Made by a program: the position numbers and the translations under genes
Part shown: piece after piece, positions 48,101 to 59,467 of the stretch
Layout: every line of letters begins with the position of its first letter
Position numbering within the stretch: position 1 is the first letter of the stretch
Assembly: GCA_964035545.1 (NCBI GenBank)
Contig: OZ037770.1
Location: 3,515,662-3,579,661, forward strand
Length of the DNA stretch: 64,000 nucleotides
Reading direction: 5' to 3'
From: Bugula neritina
Lineage: Eukaryota; Bryozoa; Gymnolaemata; Cheilostomatida; Bugulidae
The notes under the pieces: generated by a model
Told to the model about the DNA's origin: nothing
Databases searched by the model: none
What the model saw: the letters and a program-made list of their open reading frames with translations, nothing else

Positions 48101-50525
48101 CTATTTAACTTAGCCTTACTTCTAACAAACAGTTTACAGCGGCCGTCAGACGCCATCCCCTACCTGAATAGAAATATCCAACTATATCCTGACCATGTTA
48201 AGAGTTACCTTCTCCTGGGAGATATCGCCATAAATCATGAGAAAGACCTCCAACTGGCTGAACAGGTGAATTTCTGATGTATATTTAGTATTTCAAGTCT
48301 CCCTTGTCACTTTTAGAGTTCAAATCAACATTTGAAGAAAACTGGTGTAAAAAGCATGGCTTAGTTTTATTTATTTCTATTTATTATTAATTTGTGTTAA
48401 AATTAGAAGCAAAACAGACTTGTTAATGTTGATAATTTGATAGCGAGTAGAAAGTTGAACTGAGTGGTTCTATAAGCAGCGCCAAGTTGGGGGTAACTGA
48501 ATGCAGTAGTTTGTGTTCTCGTGTTTGGAGTTGGGGGTTTCAATAAAGCAATAAACTCCAACTCTAAAGAGAACTGCTGCACTCAGTGACCCCCAACTCA
48601 GAGCTGCTTATAGAACCATTCAGTTGAACTAGTTTACTTTGTATACATGGTATTATTTACTGCTTCCCTCAGTGTGTTGCATTTCATGTACAACCAAGTA
48701 TTTAGAAATATTAACTAATGGATATGCAACATCAAATCTATATAGGCCTCAGCTATTCAATATAAATCAATTAATTTATATAACTATACAGTTGTATATG
48801 CATATTGCTATGTAATCAATAGTAGTAGTATGAAGTACTGTATATAACAGTGTTGTACTGTGGGTAGTTAACCTATAGTATAATATTATAAGTACTTCAC
48901 ATAGTAATATGAACTCTATTTAGTCTAGTGTCTAGCTATATTCACATTTCTTCTAATCAATAGTTCACCCACCTTTCCCTCAATAACTACCATTTCTAAC
49001 TATAGATTTATTCAACATTGATGATTTAGAAATCTAAGAGTTGTCTTCCTTTGAAGACAGTTATAGTTAATCATTACGACACAGAAATTAATTAATAAAA
49101 AGGATATTGGTTTTGTCTTTTTTTTCATTTTTAAACATTCAATTTTTACTAGTTATGAATTTTTAATTATGTTTCAACTTTTATTGACCTTCTGTGTTTC
49201 TATATAATATAATGTAATATAATACCATGTTATTATGACCATTATGTTATTATAATTATATATTAAAAAGTTAGTTATATATAGTAACATAATCACAGCA
49301 CACTATCCTATATATCACAGACCAAGGCTACATATTTGCATGTTCTTCACAACTTGGTAGTAAAATACTGCTAATTACAGGCAATTATTCAGACATTACT
49401 TTCACAACTCTTTCCCCTGGTAACTATAATATGCTATTTATTGTTATCCTCCATCTCTGTGTAAGTAGTGTTTAGCTACTGTAGGTTATGAGTCTCTGCA
49501 GAGTTGACAACTTCATGTTATTGATTGCTCATATAACAGTTTATTAGTTACATCTCTATTCACACTTCATTAGTTACATCCTTCTCACATGCTGCCTGCT
49601 GTCATAGCTACTTCTGTCTTCATTTTCTAGCAGCTGCTTAACTTTGTAACTCCATTTCACTTTTGCAAAGTCCTTGAAATCTCTCGTCATACTAAACTCT
49701 TAAACAAAAAATAATGTAATTCAAAAAATTGACGTCAATTTAAATTAAAAACTTGATTTTAATTTAAATTAAAACTTTCACATATAAGCATTGAGCAATA
49801 AGTTGCACCAGATGTAGAAAATAGTATGCTTCAATTTAAAGAGACTGTTATAGATAGAAACTGGGTCCCTTGTTATACTCAGGTTACCTCTAAACTTGTC
49901 AGCTTTGAGCACTGGACCAACTATTCAATGTAGACAATTGCTAATATTCTAAGTGATGGAAGTTCTGTAAAATATTCTTTAGTGTAGTATAATTATTGCT
50001 CTTATGCATAGGCCTTCCTCAAGTAAACATTGATGTCACCAGTTTATGCCGTGATGTCACTAGTTTAGGCTGTGTTGTCTCCGATTTCTGTAGTATTTAT
50101 ATAATTAACTTATCCATTGCTTTCACTATAGAATAGAATAATCAAATAATGTAGTCATGTCAACAGTTTGCACAGTTGACATTAGTTTATATTATGGTGT
50201 CACTAGTTTATGTTGTGATGTCACTAGTTTATGTTGCGATGTCACTAGTTTGTGTGGTGATGCCACTAGTCTATGTGGTGATGTCACAAGTGTATATATA
50301 ATGAAGTCACTTGTGTTGCAGTGTTTCTCCAAAGTAAAGAGTCTAGAACCCAGTAACATCCAGGGCCAACACAACCTCTGTGTAGTCTATGTGGAGAAGG
50401 GAGAGCTGGACCTAGCCGAATCTTGTCTTGCTGCCATCATGGCTGCCGCCCCCACTGAGCATTACGTTCAGCAGCACCTTGCCATTGTCAGACAGCGTCT
50501 GGCAGATAAACTAAGACCTACCTAG
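39199..50525 (+). CDS. TMTC3: Protein O-mannosyltransferase TMTC3 orthologue
   Basis: Fifteen exons: 39199-39387, 39867-40003, 40541-40728, 41317-41504, 42322-42497, 43827-44079, 44221-44372, 45012-45137, 45977-46078, 46163-46287, 46419-46564, 47051-47251, 47605-47799, 48077-48265, 50322-50525. All splice phases agree and give 856 residues; vertebrate TMTC3 is slightly longer. The N-terminal half has several membrane segments and the TMTC signatures [67 protein letters not shown] and [19 protein letters not shown]. The C-terminal half is a run of TPRs ([20 protein letters not shown] onward), ending ADKLRPT. TMTC proteins are ER-membrane enzymes that add O-linked mannose to cadherins. The luminal Asp pair in FVFDD is kept. 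The match is closer to TMTC3 than TMTC4 ([15 protein letters not shown]). The gene looks intact. Confidence 0.95.
40059..40563. repeat. 38-bp minisatellite overlapping the TMTC3 exon 3 acceptor
   Basis: About 13 copies of a 38-bp unit (ggctatgtaaagatatact, then caagtattgtatactctca) lie at the end of intron 2. The last copy contains the real splice acceptor (CTCAG/GCTATG at 40540/40541) and the first 23 nt of exon 3, which encode LCKDILK. Every earlier unit repeats the same acceptor and exon start. The array is almost perfect, suggesting recent expansion. Confidence 0.93.
40775..40983. mobile_element. Mariner-type MITE in TMTC3 intron 3
   Basis: 209 bp with inverted ends CAGTGCTCCCTCCATATCTC, flanked by TA on both sides (40773-40774 and 40984-40985). 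TA duplications fit the Tc1/mariner group. No coding capacity. Confidence 0.85.
41540..41882. mobile_element. Possible old hAT-like non-autonomous element in TMTC3 intron 4
   Basis: The left part has cagcaaagctggccaac and the right part ggttggacaacccttaat, imperfect inverses of each other, in the style of hAT ends. No clear 8-bp target duplication was found. It is non-coding. Confidence 0.35.
42510..43345. mobile_element. Non-autonomous inverted-repeat element, long form, in TMTC3 intron 5
   Basis: The ends are related inverted copies (ctataagcagctccgagttc on the left; the right, inverted, reads ataggcagctctgcttactg), each followed by gactgagtgcagta or close variants. Inside, a segment of about 150 bp is duplicated (gtgtacacccaacgaa at about 42860 and 43175). 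The ends match the short element at 48450-48635. Confidence 0.6.
44385..44505. repeat. GT/CG microsatellite in TMTC3 intron 7
   Basis: Interrupted tgtgtg and gcgcgcg runs. A second GT-rich patch follows at about 44760-44835. Confidence 0.85.
45560..45735. repeat. AT-rich tandem repeat in TMTC3 intron 8
   Basis: Repeated tatataatattat-type units immediately upstream of exon 9. Confidence 0.8.
46785..46969. mobile_element. Second, decayed mariner-type MITE, in TMTC3 intron 11
   Basis: The left end CAGTGCACCCTCCATATCTC and the right end gtgagatatggagggaacgg match the MITE at 40775-40983, with more substitutions and an indistinct right border. Confidence 0.75.
48450..48635. mobile_element. Short hairpin MITE in TMTC3 intron 14
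   Basis: A near-palindrome about 180 bp long. The left arm has tggttctataagcagcgcc and the right arm ggctgcttatagaacca-like sequence (agctgcttatagaacca), with the complementarity extending outward through gttgaactga. It is the short relative of the element at 42510-43345. Confidence 0.75.
50040..50310. repeat. Degenerate 18-21-bp tandem repeat before TMTC3 exon 15
   Basis: Copies of gatgtcactagtttatgttg recur up to the acceptor of the last exon. The frame across it is an artefact and is removed by splicing at 50322. Confidence 0.7.
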
Positions 50526-52980
50526 TTATTTATTAGTCTATAGGGTAGTTATCTGGGATGTTATTATATTACTCTGTAAATCTACACTCACTTATCAGGA
50601 GCATTAATCATGAATCTCATTAATTCTAGAATTTATTTTTGCAAAAACCTATTCTATACTGTTTGCTAGTGCTGAGCTGGTATCGTGGATGTCTTAGCAT
50701 TTTCAGTACTGATTCTTTAGTTCTGAGCTTTTGGTGTTTTCAAATGTGTTCACTAAATACCAGAAGAAATCTTGTGTATTTTGAGGTTAAGTTACGTAGT
50801 GCTGAAAACAGCAATTACCTAAAATGTCAAGAACTTTTAATAGGCCCAAAACTTAAAAGTTGTTACCAAATACTGTTACTGGTGCAGCCCTACTATCTGC
50901 TTCACTGATAGCACAGCTCTAAAGACATTAAGTTACGGATTAGCTTAGCTTACTTCTATATTATGTATACTTAATAACTGTTGAGAATTGAACTAATGAT
51001 ATTAGAAGAGCATATATTATAAAACTAGTTTTTGTACATTTTATTTTATTGTTGAATTTCCATTTTACTATTAATTTGCTAAGCAGGGTATCATTCTAAC
51101 TACTTGAATTATGATCTGTACATTCCTACTCTGTGATGAAATAAAATATATTTTGTAAATTGACATGTTATCAGTCTTCACATCCTGTGTATGATCTGAA
51201 TCCACCTTTGATTCATAATCACTGAGGAGGTCAATTTTTGTGAATAAATACCTCTAATAACTCCAAACCAGGTGTTTATGGTTTGTGACTTGAAACTTAC
51301 TCAAGTTTGACTCTTACATGACTTGTAACTACTTGATGGTCACCCATCCTAATAAATTTCACAGCATAATAAATTACAGTATAATTTAAAACACCTTCAA
51401 TATAGTATAGGCTATCTTTTTCAGTGCATTGAACTATATATGTCATTTAGACTTAATTCTGTATACATACCATCTAGAGTTTAGACTCAGTTTTATATTA
51501 TGTTCTAGTTGTTGGGACTTTACATAAGCTGGGAAAGCTTTTCCCTAATGCATTATAGCTTTTCACATATCATCTCAGCTATGCCAGCTTTTTCCACATT
51601 CATTATAGCTACTACACAATAGCTAACTTCTTTTACTAGTATAAAAACCCAGCATTTTTCACTTGTCCACATTCTGGTCTCACACTTGCAACTTATAACT
51701 TATGATATAACCTTCTTCACATTGCTATTTTCTTTCATCATGTGATAATAAATATTTCTATACACTTAAAACACAACACTAGTTAGACTCAGTGCTATAT
51801 ACACAATTTAGACTGAGTATCATATGCTAGTTAGACTATTTGCTATGTTATTTTACAAAAAGTGGTGGTGCTAACCCCCCCCCCTATATCAGGGACTGTG
51901 GGCTGTAAGGATACCAGTCTATATTCTATTAATATGATTCAAGTGCACTTAGTTTACAGCTCCTGTCTGGAATTAGTAATTTGGAGTGGCTCTTACATAA
52001 TGGACCCTGACCTCTGAGAACTAAGGCTAATCTTATTAGTTACCTGCATGAAGAATTCAGTCTCTTTATTACTCTATATTACTCTACCTGCAGTCTACTC
52101 AAATTGTGGAGTTTATTGTGTGATTATATGAAGCCCCTCCCTGAATACCCTTCATCCACTCCTTTATACTTCTACTCACTACTTTTACTAATTACATAAT
52201 TGTTTAATCTATACTAAAGTCGAAATTTTATTGTATGTTTCTTAAGTTTTGATATGGGAGGGATTTGAAAGAAACTTATTTTGTTTCTGTAACAAAAGTT
52301 TCTCATGTAACAGTGTAACTGTGGTACTACTATATGTATATAATACTTAGATCTAGCTGTAGTGCAGTTCCATACTAAACACATATAACTTGCATATTAT
52401 ATTATATGTGTTTAATATTTAAACATGAAATAAATTGTTCTTTGTTCAACAAGTTTTATCTGGCTTTGTTCAATTTTCCCATATATTGAGTATAAAAGGC
52501 AAATTGTGAATAACTTGTATTGTCATTATTTATATAATATACAATGTGACAATTCATATGTTCTCTCACTCCACCCTTCTGAGTGAGCTTGAATATTACT
52601 TTATCTACTTGCGTGGCATTAAATTAACTATACTTCCACACCGTGACTCAACTGAATAGTATTTTATATAGTTAATAGGACTCACAATGCTATATATAAC
52701 ATATTACACGAAATAATATAATATATTCAATTCTATAATATATATTTTAATATACACACAATACAGCATACCTACACTGTTTGATATACATATATGCAAT
52801 ATGTTATTGTATTCTTTATATTTAATATATATTATAGTGCATCATATAGCATTGTGTTTTAATACACACTGTTACACAATGTAGCTTGTAAAATAAATCG
52901 TATAATACGTTATATATATTTTATATTAACATAGGTTTTTGGAATATTACTTATTTTTAGATAAAATGCTTTTTTGCACC
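50526..52980. other. AT-rich intergenic DNA downstream of TMTC3
   Basis: It probably holds the 3' UTR; a polyadenylation-type AATAAA occurs near 51140. No gene or clear repeat was recognised, apart from short C and AT runs. Confidence 0.4.
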
Positions 52981-52989
52981 TTAAAAGTT

Positions 52990-53170
52990 TGCAGGCAGGC
53001 TAAGGATAATGCCCTTCCCAATGCTATTTAAGGTTTCAGGGCTAATATATGTAGGACAGTGGTAGTAATGACCTGATGCTCTTCATAACATCACCACTGG
53101 CACAGCTGGAGTTCGGACCTGTGACAAAGGTCATGCTAGGCCAGTGCTTTGACCGCTGGACCATATATAC
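52990..53170 (-). repeat. tRNA-derived SINE
   Basis: The minus strand has A box TGGTCCAGCGG (53153-53163) and B box GGTCCGAACTCC (53108-53119) at tRNA-like spacing, followed by a non-tRNA body. Its tRNA-like head differs from that at 24437. Confidence 0.6.
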
Positions 53171-54150
53171 TAGCTAGTACTAACCATCTGGCTATACCAT
53201 GGCATTATATAATAATAGCATCAATTTAGCAAAATAATGCTAATTTTAGTTTTATTTAACGGCTGTAACAGTTTACGATGTAGACCAGAGGCTTGAGGCA
53301 TGGCACTGGGGCTAATTTACTTTTGGAATGCCTCAGAGATTAAAATTACACAACCTTCTTGGTTCTAGCTGATTGGAATGTGATTGTATGAAGTATAGAT
53401 CAAAATGAGCTCGAAACTGCAGTTTAATACAACAATATACGCACACAATATGTATAGACAATAAAAGTACTCACAGGTATTTTAAATATTTTCAAAATGC
53501 TGCAGTTTTCATTCTGCTGTAATAGAGTCAATGCAGCTCAAGCTAATATTACTGTGAGTTGAACTTCAAATCAAAACATTCTTTAGATAAGCAGTAAATC
53601 GTGAGTTTTAGCTGTAATAAATCATAGTATATGATGTAAACAGTATATTTGTGAGTACATTTATAGATAATGGAATATGATTCCCACCCCCATTGATTCA
53701 GTTAGCCATTAAGTAAACAAGTCGCTAGACAAACTCATTCATCATTACTGACCGCCAACACTACACTAATCACACGCACGTGACCGAAATCATTCAGCCA
53801 CGCCACTACATTTCTCCGCGGTTTATTTTACTATAGTTCCGGTAACTGACTTTTCCATGCACTTAGCGTATTGTAAGCTAAATTTTATTGTAAGTTGCCA
53901 CAGAAGCATGGTTTGAGCCCCACCGCAACGCCTAGCTAGCTTTCTAATTTCTGCACTGTTTCATGCTGGATCGGAAAATGTATAATATAAAACTGTAAAT
54001 TTAGTGCGTTTTTAATTCAATGAACCCGGTCGCTATAAACAAAGCTCATTTTAAACTGGATTACTAGCTACTAGCTTAGAGTCTTTAGACATCAGAAATT
54101 ATAGCATACCCAGTAGAATTATTGCTGTTGAATAAAGTAATCTTGTTATG
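53171..54150. other. Intergenic DNA between SINE and gypsy fragment
   Basis: No gene, RNA or repeat recognised. Confidence 0.35.
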
Positions 54151-55660
54151 CAACTAAGTCAATACGATTATAGTATTGAGTATCGCACGACCAGCAAACA
54201 TGGCAATGCAGATGCACTTAGTCGTCTGCCAGTTGGCCCAGACTTCAAGTTTGATGAGGAGGAAGATGGCGATGATACAGACACGATATGCACGATATGA
54301 CTGATTTCTCAACAATTGAAGCCAACAGATCCTGGAGTACTTCTAAAAGAAGCCTTGAAAGACCCTGTTCTGTCTACAGTAATTCGCTATACAAGAGAAA
54401 GATGGCCTAAAACACTAGAAGAGACAAACACAGAAGATGAGGACCAAGCTCATAGTGCAGCTTACAACATACAGTGTTTCAAGAAGTTGTCTGGCTCACT
54501 CTCTATCTCAGATGGATGCTTGCTCCACGGTTCAAGAGTTGTAATACCGCTTACCGTTCAGCCACAAGTCCTGCAGATTCTTCATCTAGGACACTTTGGT
54601 ATGCAGCGGATGAAACAACTCGCAGACATCATGGATGCTTATAAACAGTGCCGCTCTTGCGCTGAGCACCAGAATCAACCAGCCAAAGCTCCTCTCCATC
54701 CTTGGGTGATTCCAGAAAAGCCATGCAATCAACTTTCTGGGAAGCAACTGGCTAGTAATTGTGGATGCATACTCAAAGTATCCCTGCATACCTCCAACTA
54801 CATCAACATCTTCGAAAAGAACTACAGACCTTCTAGAACAAGACTTTGCACACTTTGGATATCCACACACAATTGTATCCGACAATGCAAGCACATTCAA
54901 GTCTGAAGAGTTTCAAAGCTGGTGCCGGGATCGTGGAATAGTTCATCTATCTGGAGCCCCTTATCACCCTGCCACAAATGAAGCAGCTGAAAGACTAGTG
55001 CAATCATTTAAACAGGCTCTAAGAAAATCTAATTTACCACCAAATCTAGCTTTGACTGAATTCCTGATGCACTATCGACGCACACCCTTGATAGGAGGAT
55101 ACTCGCCCAGTGAACTGCTGAATGGGAGACAGATTCGTTGCAAAATTGATGTTCTGCTACCATCACCAGCACACCATGACCAAGGACGACAATCAAAAGA
55201 AGTGGAAAAGTCTACAGACCAGAAATCCACTGTATCCAAAGTTCACACCTATACAGTTGAAAGTCCTTGCTACGCACTCTATTGTGGACCCCGAAGAGAC
55301 AGAGAACCGCGATGGGTCCCTACCATTGTTACAAAAGTATTGGGACCAAGAAATATAAATGTCAAAGTCACACCAGGAGGACCAATATGGAGATGTCATA
55401 TTGAACAACTTTTACCACGCTACGGAGTTGAGGAAGATTCTGAACCAGCAGACGATATGAAATCTGAAGTTCAAATGGCTGATGTTTCAAATGACGATAG
55501 TACTGCTAACCAAACACCTCAACCATGGAGAAATCTCAGACTACCCACAAACTGAGCGTATGAACATGAAAATCTTAGAAGGTCAAAGAGATTGGCAGCT
55601 CGCCAAAATACATAGATGCATCAAAGGCTAGTCGGAGGATAATACATATGCAACGGATGC
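54150..55660 (+). mobile_element. Fragment of a second gypsy lineage (RNase H end and integrase)
   Basis: It begins abruptly with the end of RNase H (LSQYDYSIEYRTTSKHGNADA, then LSRLP). A stop and then the integrase region follow: zinc-binding domain with HLGHFG and CRSCAEHQ, then the core with VSDNASTFKSEEFQ and NEAAERLVQ. The frame shifts near 54760, splitting the zinc-binding and core parts (frames 54316-54906 and 54761-55555). The tail has WRCHIEQLLPRYG, and after a stop RRSKRLAAR, a typical gypsy C-terminus. No LTR was found at the 5' end. It belongs to a different lineage from elements A-D. Confidence 0.88.
54316..55555 (+). pseudogene. Integrase of the truncated gypsy fragment
   Basis: Two overlapping plus-strand frames together cover the zinc-binding domain, the D,D,E core (first Asp near VDAYSKYP, second in SDNAS, Glu in AAERLV) and the C-terminal chromatin-binding part. 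A frameshift between residues of the zinc-binding domain and core, plus loss of the rest of pol, makes this non-functional. Confidence 0.85.
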
Positions 55661-55703
55661 TGCTACAGGACTGACTATGACAATTATATCATACCATAAA
55701 TAA

Positions 55704-55967
55704 CAGCCAATTCAATTATGTATCAGGTGATACCCCCAGCGATGCGTGTACAGAGGGAATTACATTACTAGTTAATAGAGTAGATAGCGTGCTAGTGTAT
55801 AGACGAGATGTAATTTTATAATAACGATATGAGATGTATCTCTTTTCTTGCTATATAGTAGTAAATAAAAACATTCTAACTCTCAAAAAACCCTCAATTA
55901 TTGCGGATAATTGAAACCATAATAACAGGCTAGGAAACCACGCATAGTAATTGTGCAAATTACAACA
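55704..55967 (+). repeat. 5' LTR of element C (start missing)
   Basis: It matches 60917-61178 closely and ends CAAATTACAACA just before the primer-binding site at 55969-55988. The TGTAGTGGGG start seen in the 3' LTR is absent. Confidence 0.85.
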
Positions 55968-56027
55968 GTGGTGGCAGCGGTGAGATTCTAGTTACTGTTG
56001 GAGACAATGAAAGGACATTAAGATATC

Positions 56028-56990
56028 ATGGCAGAAAGTACAGCTTCAAGTGAGGAAGGTGAGCGAGATACTATCATAACCCCTCTCCAGGCTGGAGAGG
56101 AGGCGCATAAGTATAGATTAGAAGCTCTCGTCTTCACGGGCCTAGAAGATATTGAACAATTTATTCAGAAATTCAACGAAGTTAAAGCCATTACTAAATG
56201 GCCGCCAAGAGTAGCTCTGATAAAACTACGGATGGTGCTGACGGAGCGAGCCAGGCTGTACAGACTGAGATCCAGCGTAAACGAGATTTTTGCTGCGCTG
56301 CGGGCTCGTTTTGGCATATCTGTCATAGACGCCAGGGCCCGTTTACAAAGGCTGCTCCGTGGAACACACGCACCACTCCAGGACCACGCTACACTAGTGA
56401 AGAGATTGGCGCCTGCCAGAAACACATCGACGACACTATACCTTCGAGGCCTTTGTACAGTCCCTCAATAATCTGGGCCTCCATCATCAGCTTCAAGCGA
56501 GAAGAGTGACCATGATAGACGCTGCGCTACAAGAAGGCGAAGCCTATCTGTTGGCCGAACAACTCCATCGAGCGACTGTGAACTCCCCGCGACTCACCAA
56601 AGGGCCAGACCACCCGGTCCGGGTAGCTGTCGCTACTACCAACCCCTCCTTGGAAACGGAGGTAGACCGCCTAATGACCATGCTAGAACAGTTGGTGGCG
56701 ATCATAACATGTGTCAACCCCGCAGGATCCAGGAGACCGAAGATAGAGGTTCCATGACAGGCTGCCTTATGTTGGAGATGCGGCACCAGGGGACATCTCC
56801 GCTCGAGTTGTCCACAACCTCAGAAGCAGTTAAATCCACGGCCCGCGGATGCCTCCAAAACTCCGCAGGCCAAGAAAGTAGGAGCCACAGGGTGGATACC
56901 GCCAGGCGTCTGTACGGACTCCGCAGTATGCCCCCACCAGTGCCAGACACCCCGTCGGACCAGTCAACCTGACCGGCGGCGGGAACCTTT
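56028..56990 (+). pseudogene. gag of element C
   Basis: The first frame (56028-56471) begins with ATG in MAESTASSEEGE and has FTGLEDIEQFIQKF, VALIKLRM and FAALRARFGISV, as in element A. The frame is broken near 56430 and 56500. It continues with AALQEGEAYLLAEQLHR, then a zinc knuckle CWRCGTRGHLRSSC at about 56775-56816 (C-x2-C-x4-H-x4-C). The product is the particle protein; it is not translatable as one chain here. Confidence 0.8.
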
Positions 56991-57205
56991 CTTACTGCCT
57001 CTCACTAACCGCTTCAGCCAGCTACTAGAAATGGAGCCGGCTGACAGGGTCCCTTCGGACATCGGAGGGGAACAACTCACCCCTCCGCAAGGAAACTCTC
57101 ACCTCCACCGGCCCGCAAACCGCAGAACAAACGGGCACCGCCCCGTTCGGCCGAGACCGAACACGCTGGGGAGTAAGGGTACAACCTCATGGAGATAACT
57201 ACTTC

Positions 57206-57727
57206 TTGCCAGGGAAGGTGGCCGGCAATGCTGTCACATTCCTGCTAGACTTTGGGTGTACCACTAATCTCCTCAGCCGTCGGGTCTTCAATACCCTCCC
57301 CTCCAGGGAGAGGGGAGCCTTAGCTCCTTATACCGAGGAACTTGGCACCCTTGCAGACGGGTCGCATGTCCCATTCTACGATATCATAGAACTGACTGGA
57401 CGCATCCACGACCAGGCCATTCAGGAGACCTTCGTCATCAGCCAGCTAGAAGAGGATGCCATACTAGGGATGCCGTTCTTGAAGCGACACAGTTGCCGCA
57501 TTGACTTTAGCAAGTCAGCCATGCTAATGGCCGGCAAGGAGCTCACCTGTGTCGACAAGTTCGGCCGTCCCCTAGTGGGAGGCGTGCAGGTAGTACGGAA
57601 GTGTACAATACCAGGCCGCTCCTGCGCTACCATTCACTGCAGGGTGAACAATAGCAAATCTCGGGGTTGGGAGTTGTCGAAGGCGCGCACACAAGAATCC
57701 AGCTTACCAGCAGTCTTAATCGGCTGA
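57206..57727 (+). pseudogene. Aspartic protease of element C
   Basis: The frame carries FLLDFGCTTNLLS, equivalent to the retroviral-type protease motif D-T/S-G but with Phe in place of Thr/Ser. The second conserved strand is present as DAILGMPFLKRH. It is followed, through a frameshift near 57670, by the RT linker. The Asp is kept, so activity is uncertain rather than excluded. Confidence 0.75.
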
Positions 57728-59010
57728 CTGATCGAGGAGAGATCTTGGTGCAGTGTGTCAACCCCTTCTCCGAGGCGGTGAAACTACCGTCAAGGTCCAT
57801 GCTGAGCCGGTTCCATTCTGTTCAGGAAGAATATATAGGGCCGTCGCTAGGAGATGCGGCGGAAGGTTCCCGACAAAGCCTGTCATTGAGGCGGGGGACC
57901 ATCCCACAACACGTCCAGGAGCTGTACCAGACAGCGTGTGACGGCTGCGCGGACAACGGAGAGCGCCAGGCTATGGCCCAGTTGCTACGCGAGTACAGCG
58001 ACGTGTTCAGCAGTGGAGACCATGACGTAGGCCTAACAACGGCTGTCCGTCATGAGATACCGCTAACTGCAAGGACTGTCCCTATCCGGCAACCCACTAG
58101 GAGGTTGGGACCAGAAAAGGAGAAGGAGGTCAGTCAACAAGTCCAGGATCTTTTGGACCGCAGCCTCATAGAGCCAGCACATAGTGCGTGGAGCTCGCCG
58201 GTTGTCTTGGTCCGAAAGAAAGACGACAGTTGGCGGTTCTGTATGGATTATCACAAGCTGAATAGCGTGACCATACAGGACGCCTACCCCTTACCCCGGA
58301 ATCGACAAATCTCTAGACGCCCTAGCCGGCAGCAAGTACTTTAGTACACTAGATTTGCTGAGTGGCTATTGGCAGGTCTCCCTCAGTCTCGACGCCCAAG
58401 AGAAGGCGGCGTTTATCACGTTGGACGGCCTATGGAAGTGGAAAGTCCTACCTTTTGGGCTGACTTCCGCCCCTGCCACCTTCCAGGGCTCATGGAACAG
58501 GTCCTCAGTAGACTCCACTGGAAGACACTGCTGGCATACCTTGATGACATCATTGTGATTTCCCCAGAATTCCAGACCCACGTCAGTCGTCTGCAGGAGG
58601 TGTTTGAACGACTCAGAGGTGCCGGTCTAAAGCTCAAACCCTCTAAGTGCGTTCTCTTGCAGCCAGGGGTGAAGTACCTGGGGCACATCGTCGGCCCTCA
58701 CGGCGTGACGACAGATCCCAAAAAGGTACGAGCTGTAGGAGACTGAGTTACCCCCCAGGATTTGACCGGACTCCGGGCATTTCTAGGGCTGGTGGGGTAT
58801 TACCGACAGTGCATACCAGACTTTGCAGGGGTGGCTCAGCCGTTAAATCGGCTCACCGCAAAGGGGGTGACCTGGCAGTGGACTTCCCTCGAACAGAGGG
58901 CGTTCGACTTCCTCAAGGGCCGCCTGCTAGAGGCTCCCATCTTGGCCTACCCAGACCCCGCTCTGGAGTACATCCTAGACACGGACGCCAGTGACCAGAA
59001 CGACAGGTAG
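57667..59010 (+). pseudogene. Reverse transcriptase and RNase H start of element C
   Basis: RT motifs appear in order over three frames: WSSPVVLVRKKDDSWRFCMDY and DAYPLPR (frame to 58344), then LDLLSGYWQVSL and the catalytic YLDDIIVIS (58535-58562), LGHIVGPHGV, a stop at 58744, then FLGLVGYYRQCIPDF and the RNase H start LDTDASD. It ends with a stop at about 59008, where the sequence jumps to the integrase tail. The rest of RNase H and the whole integrase core are therefore deleted. Confidence 0.85.
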
Positions 59011-59409
59011 GAGACACCACTAGTGGAACCTAATAGTCCACCAGTGAGTACGCCGCCCCGACCAGCAACCATACCATCTTCCCCAGCTAGTATGCCGCCT
59101 CCCCTGGAACGGGGACAACGTACTAGACAACCCCCAGCATACTTCAAAGACTTTATATATGACCGCGTTACAAGTGGCAATTATGAAAGTCTCGCTGGGT
59201 GCCGTACGGAGAGACTGGCAGCAAAACGTGGGAGTTGTGAACACCACGGAAATACTAACTTTTGCCAGGGCGGAGTAGTGGGCGAAATTACTATGGCGGG
59301 AAAAACTGTTCCGGCCTTGCACAACAAATACGCTGTCCGGTCTTTTCCTACGCTGACATCTCCAAGGGCAGACGTATTAAATCCACTAACATCCAAGCTT
59401 AAACGCTGA
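59011..59409 (+). pseudogene. Integrase C-terminal tail of element C
   Basis: A Pro/Ser-rich stretch, then LERGQRTRQPPAYFKDFIYD and the segment YESLAG...GVVGEI, aligning with the minus-strand frame 977-1306 of element A. It follows the deletion junction directly. Confidence 0.8.
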
Positions 59410-59467
59410 GTATGATTTTAAATACCAGGTTCCAAAGTAAGCTTGCCTAGACCTAGTATTCCTATGT

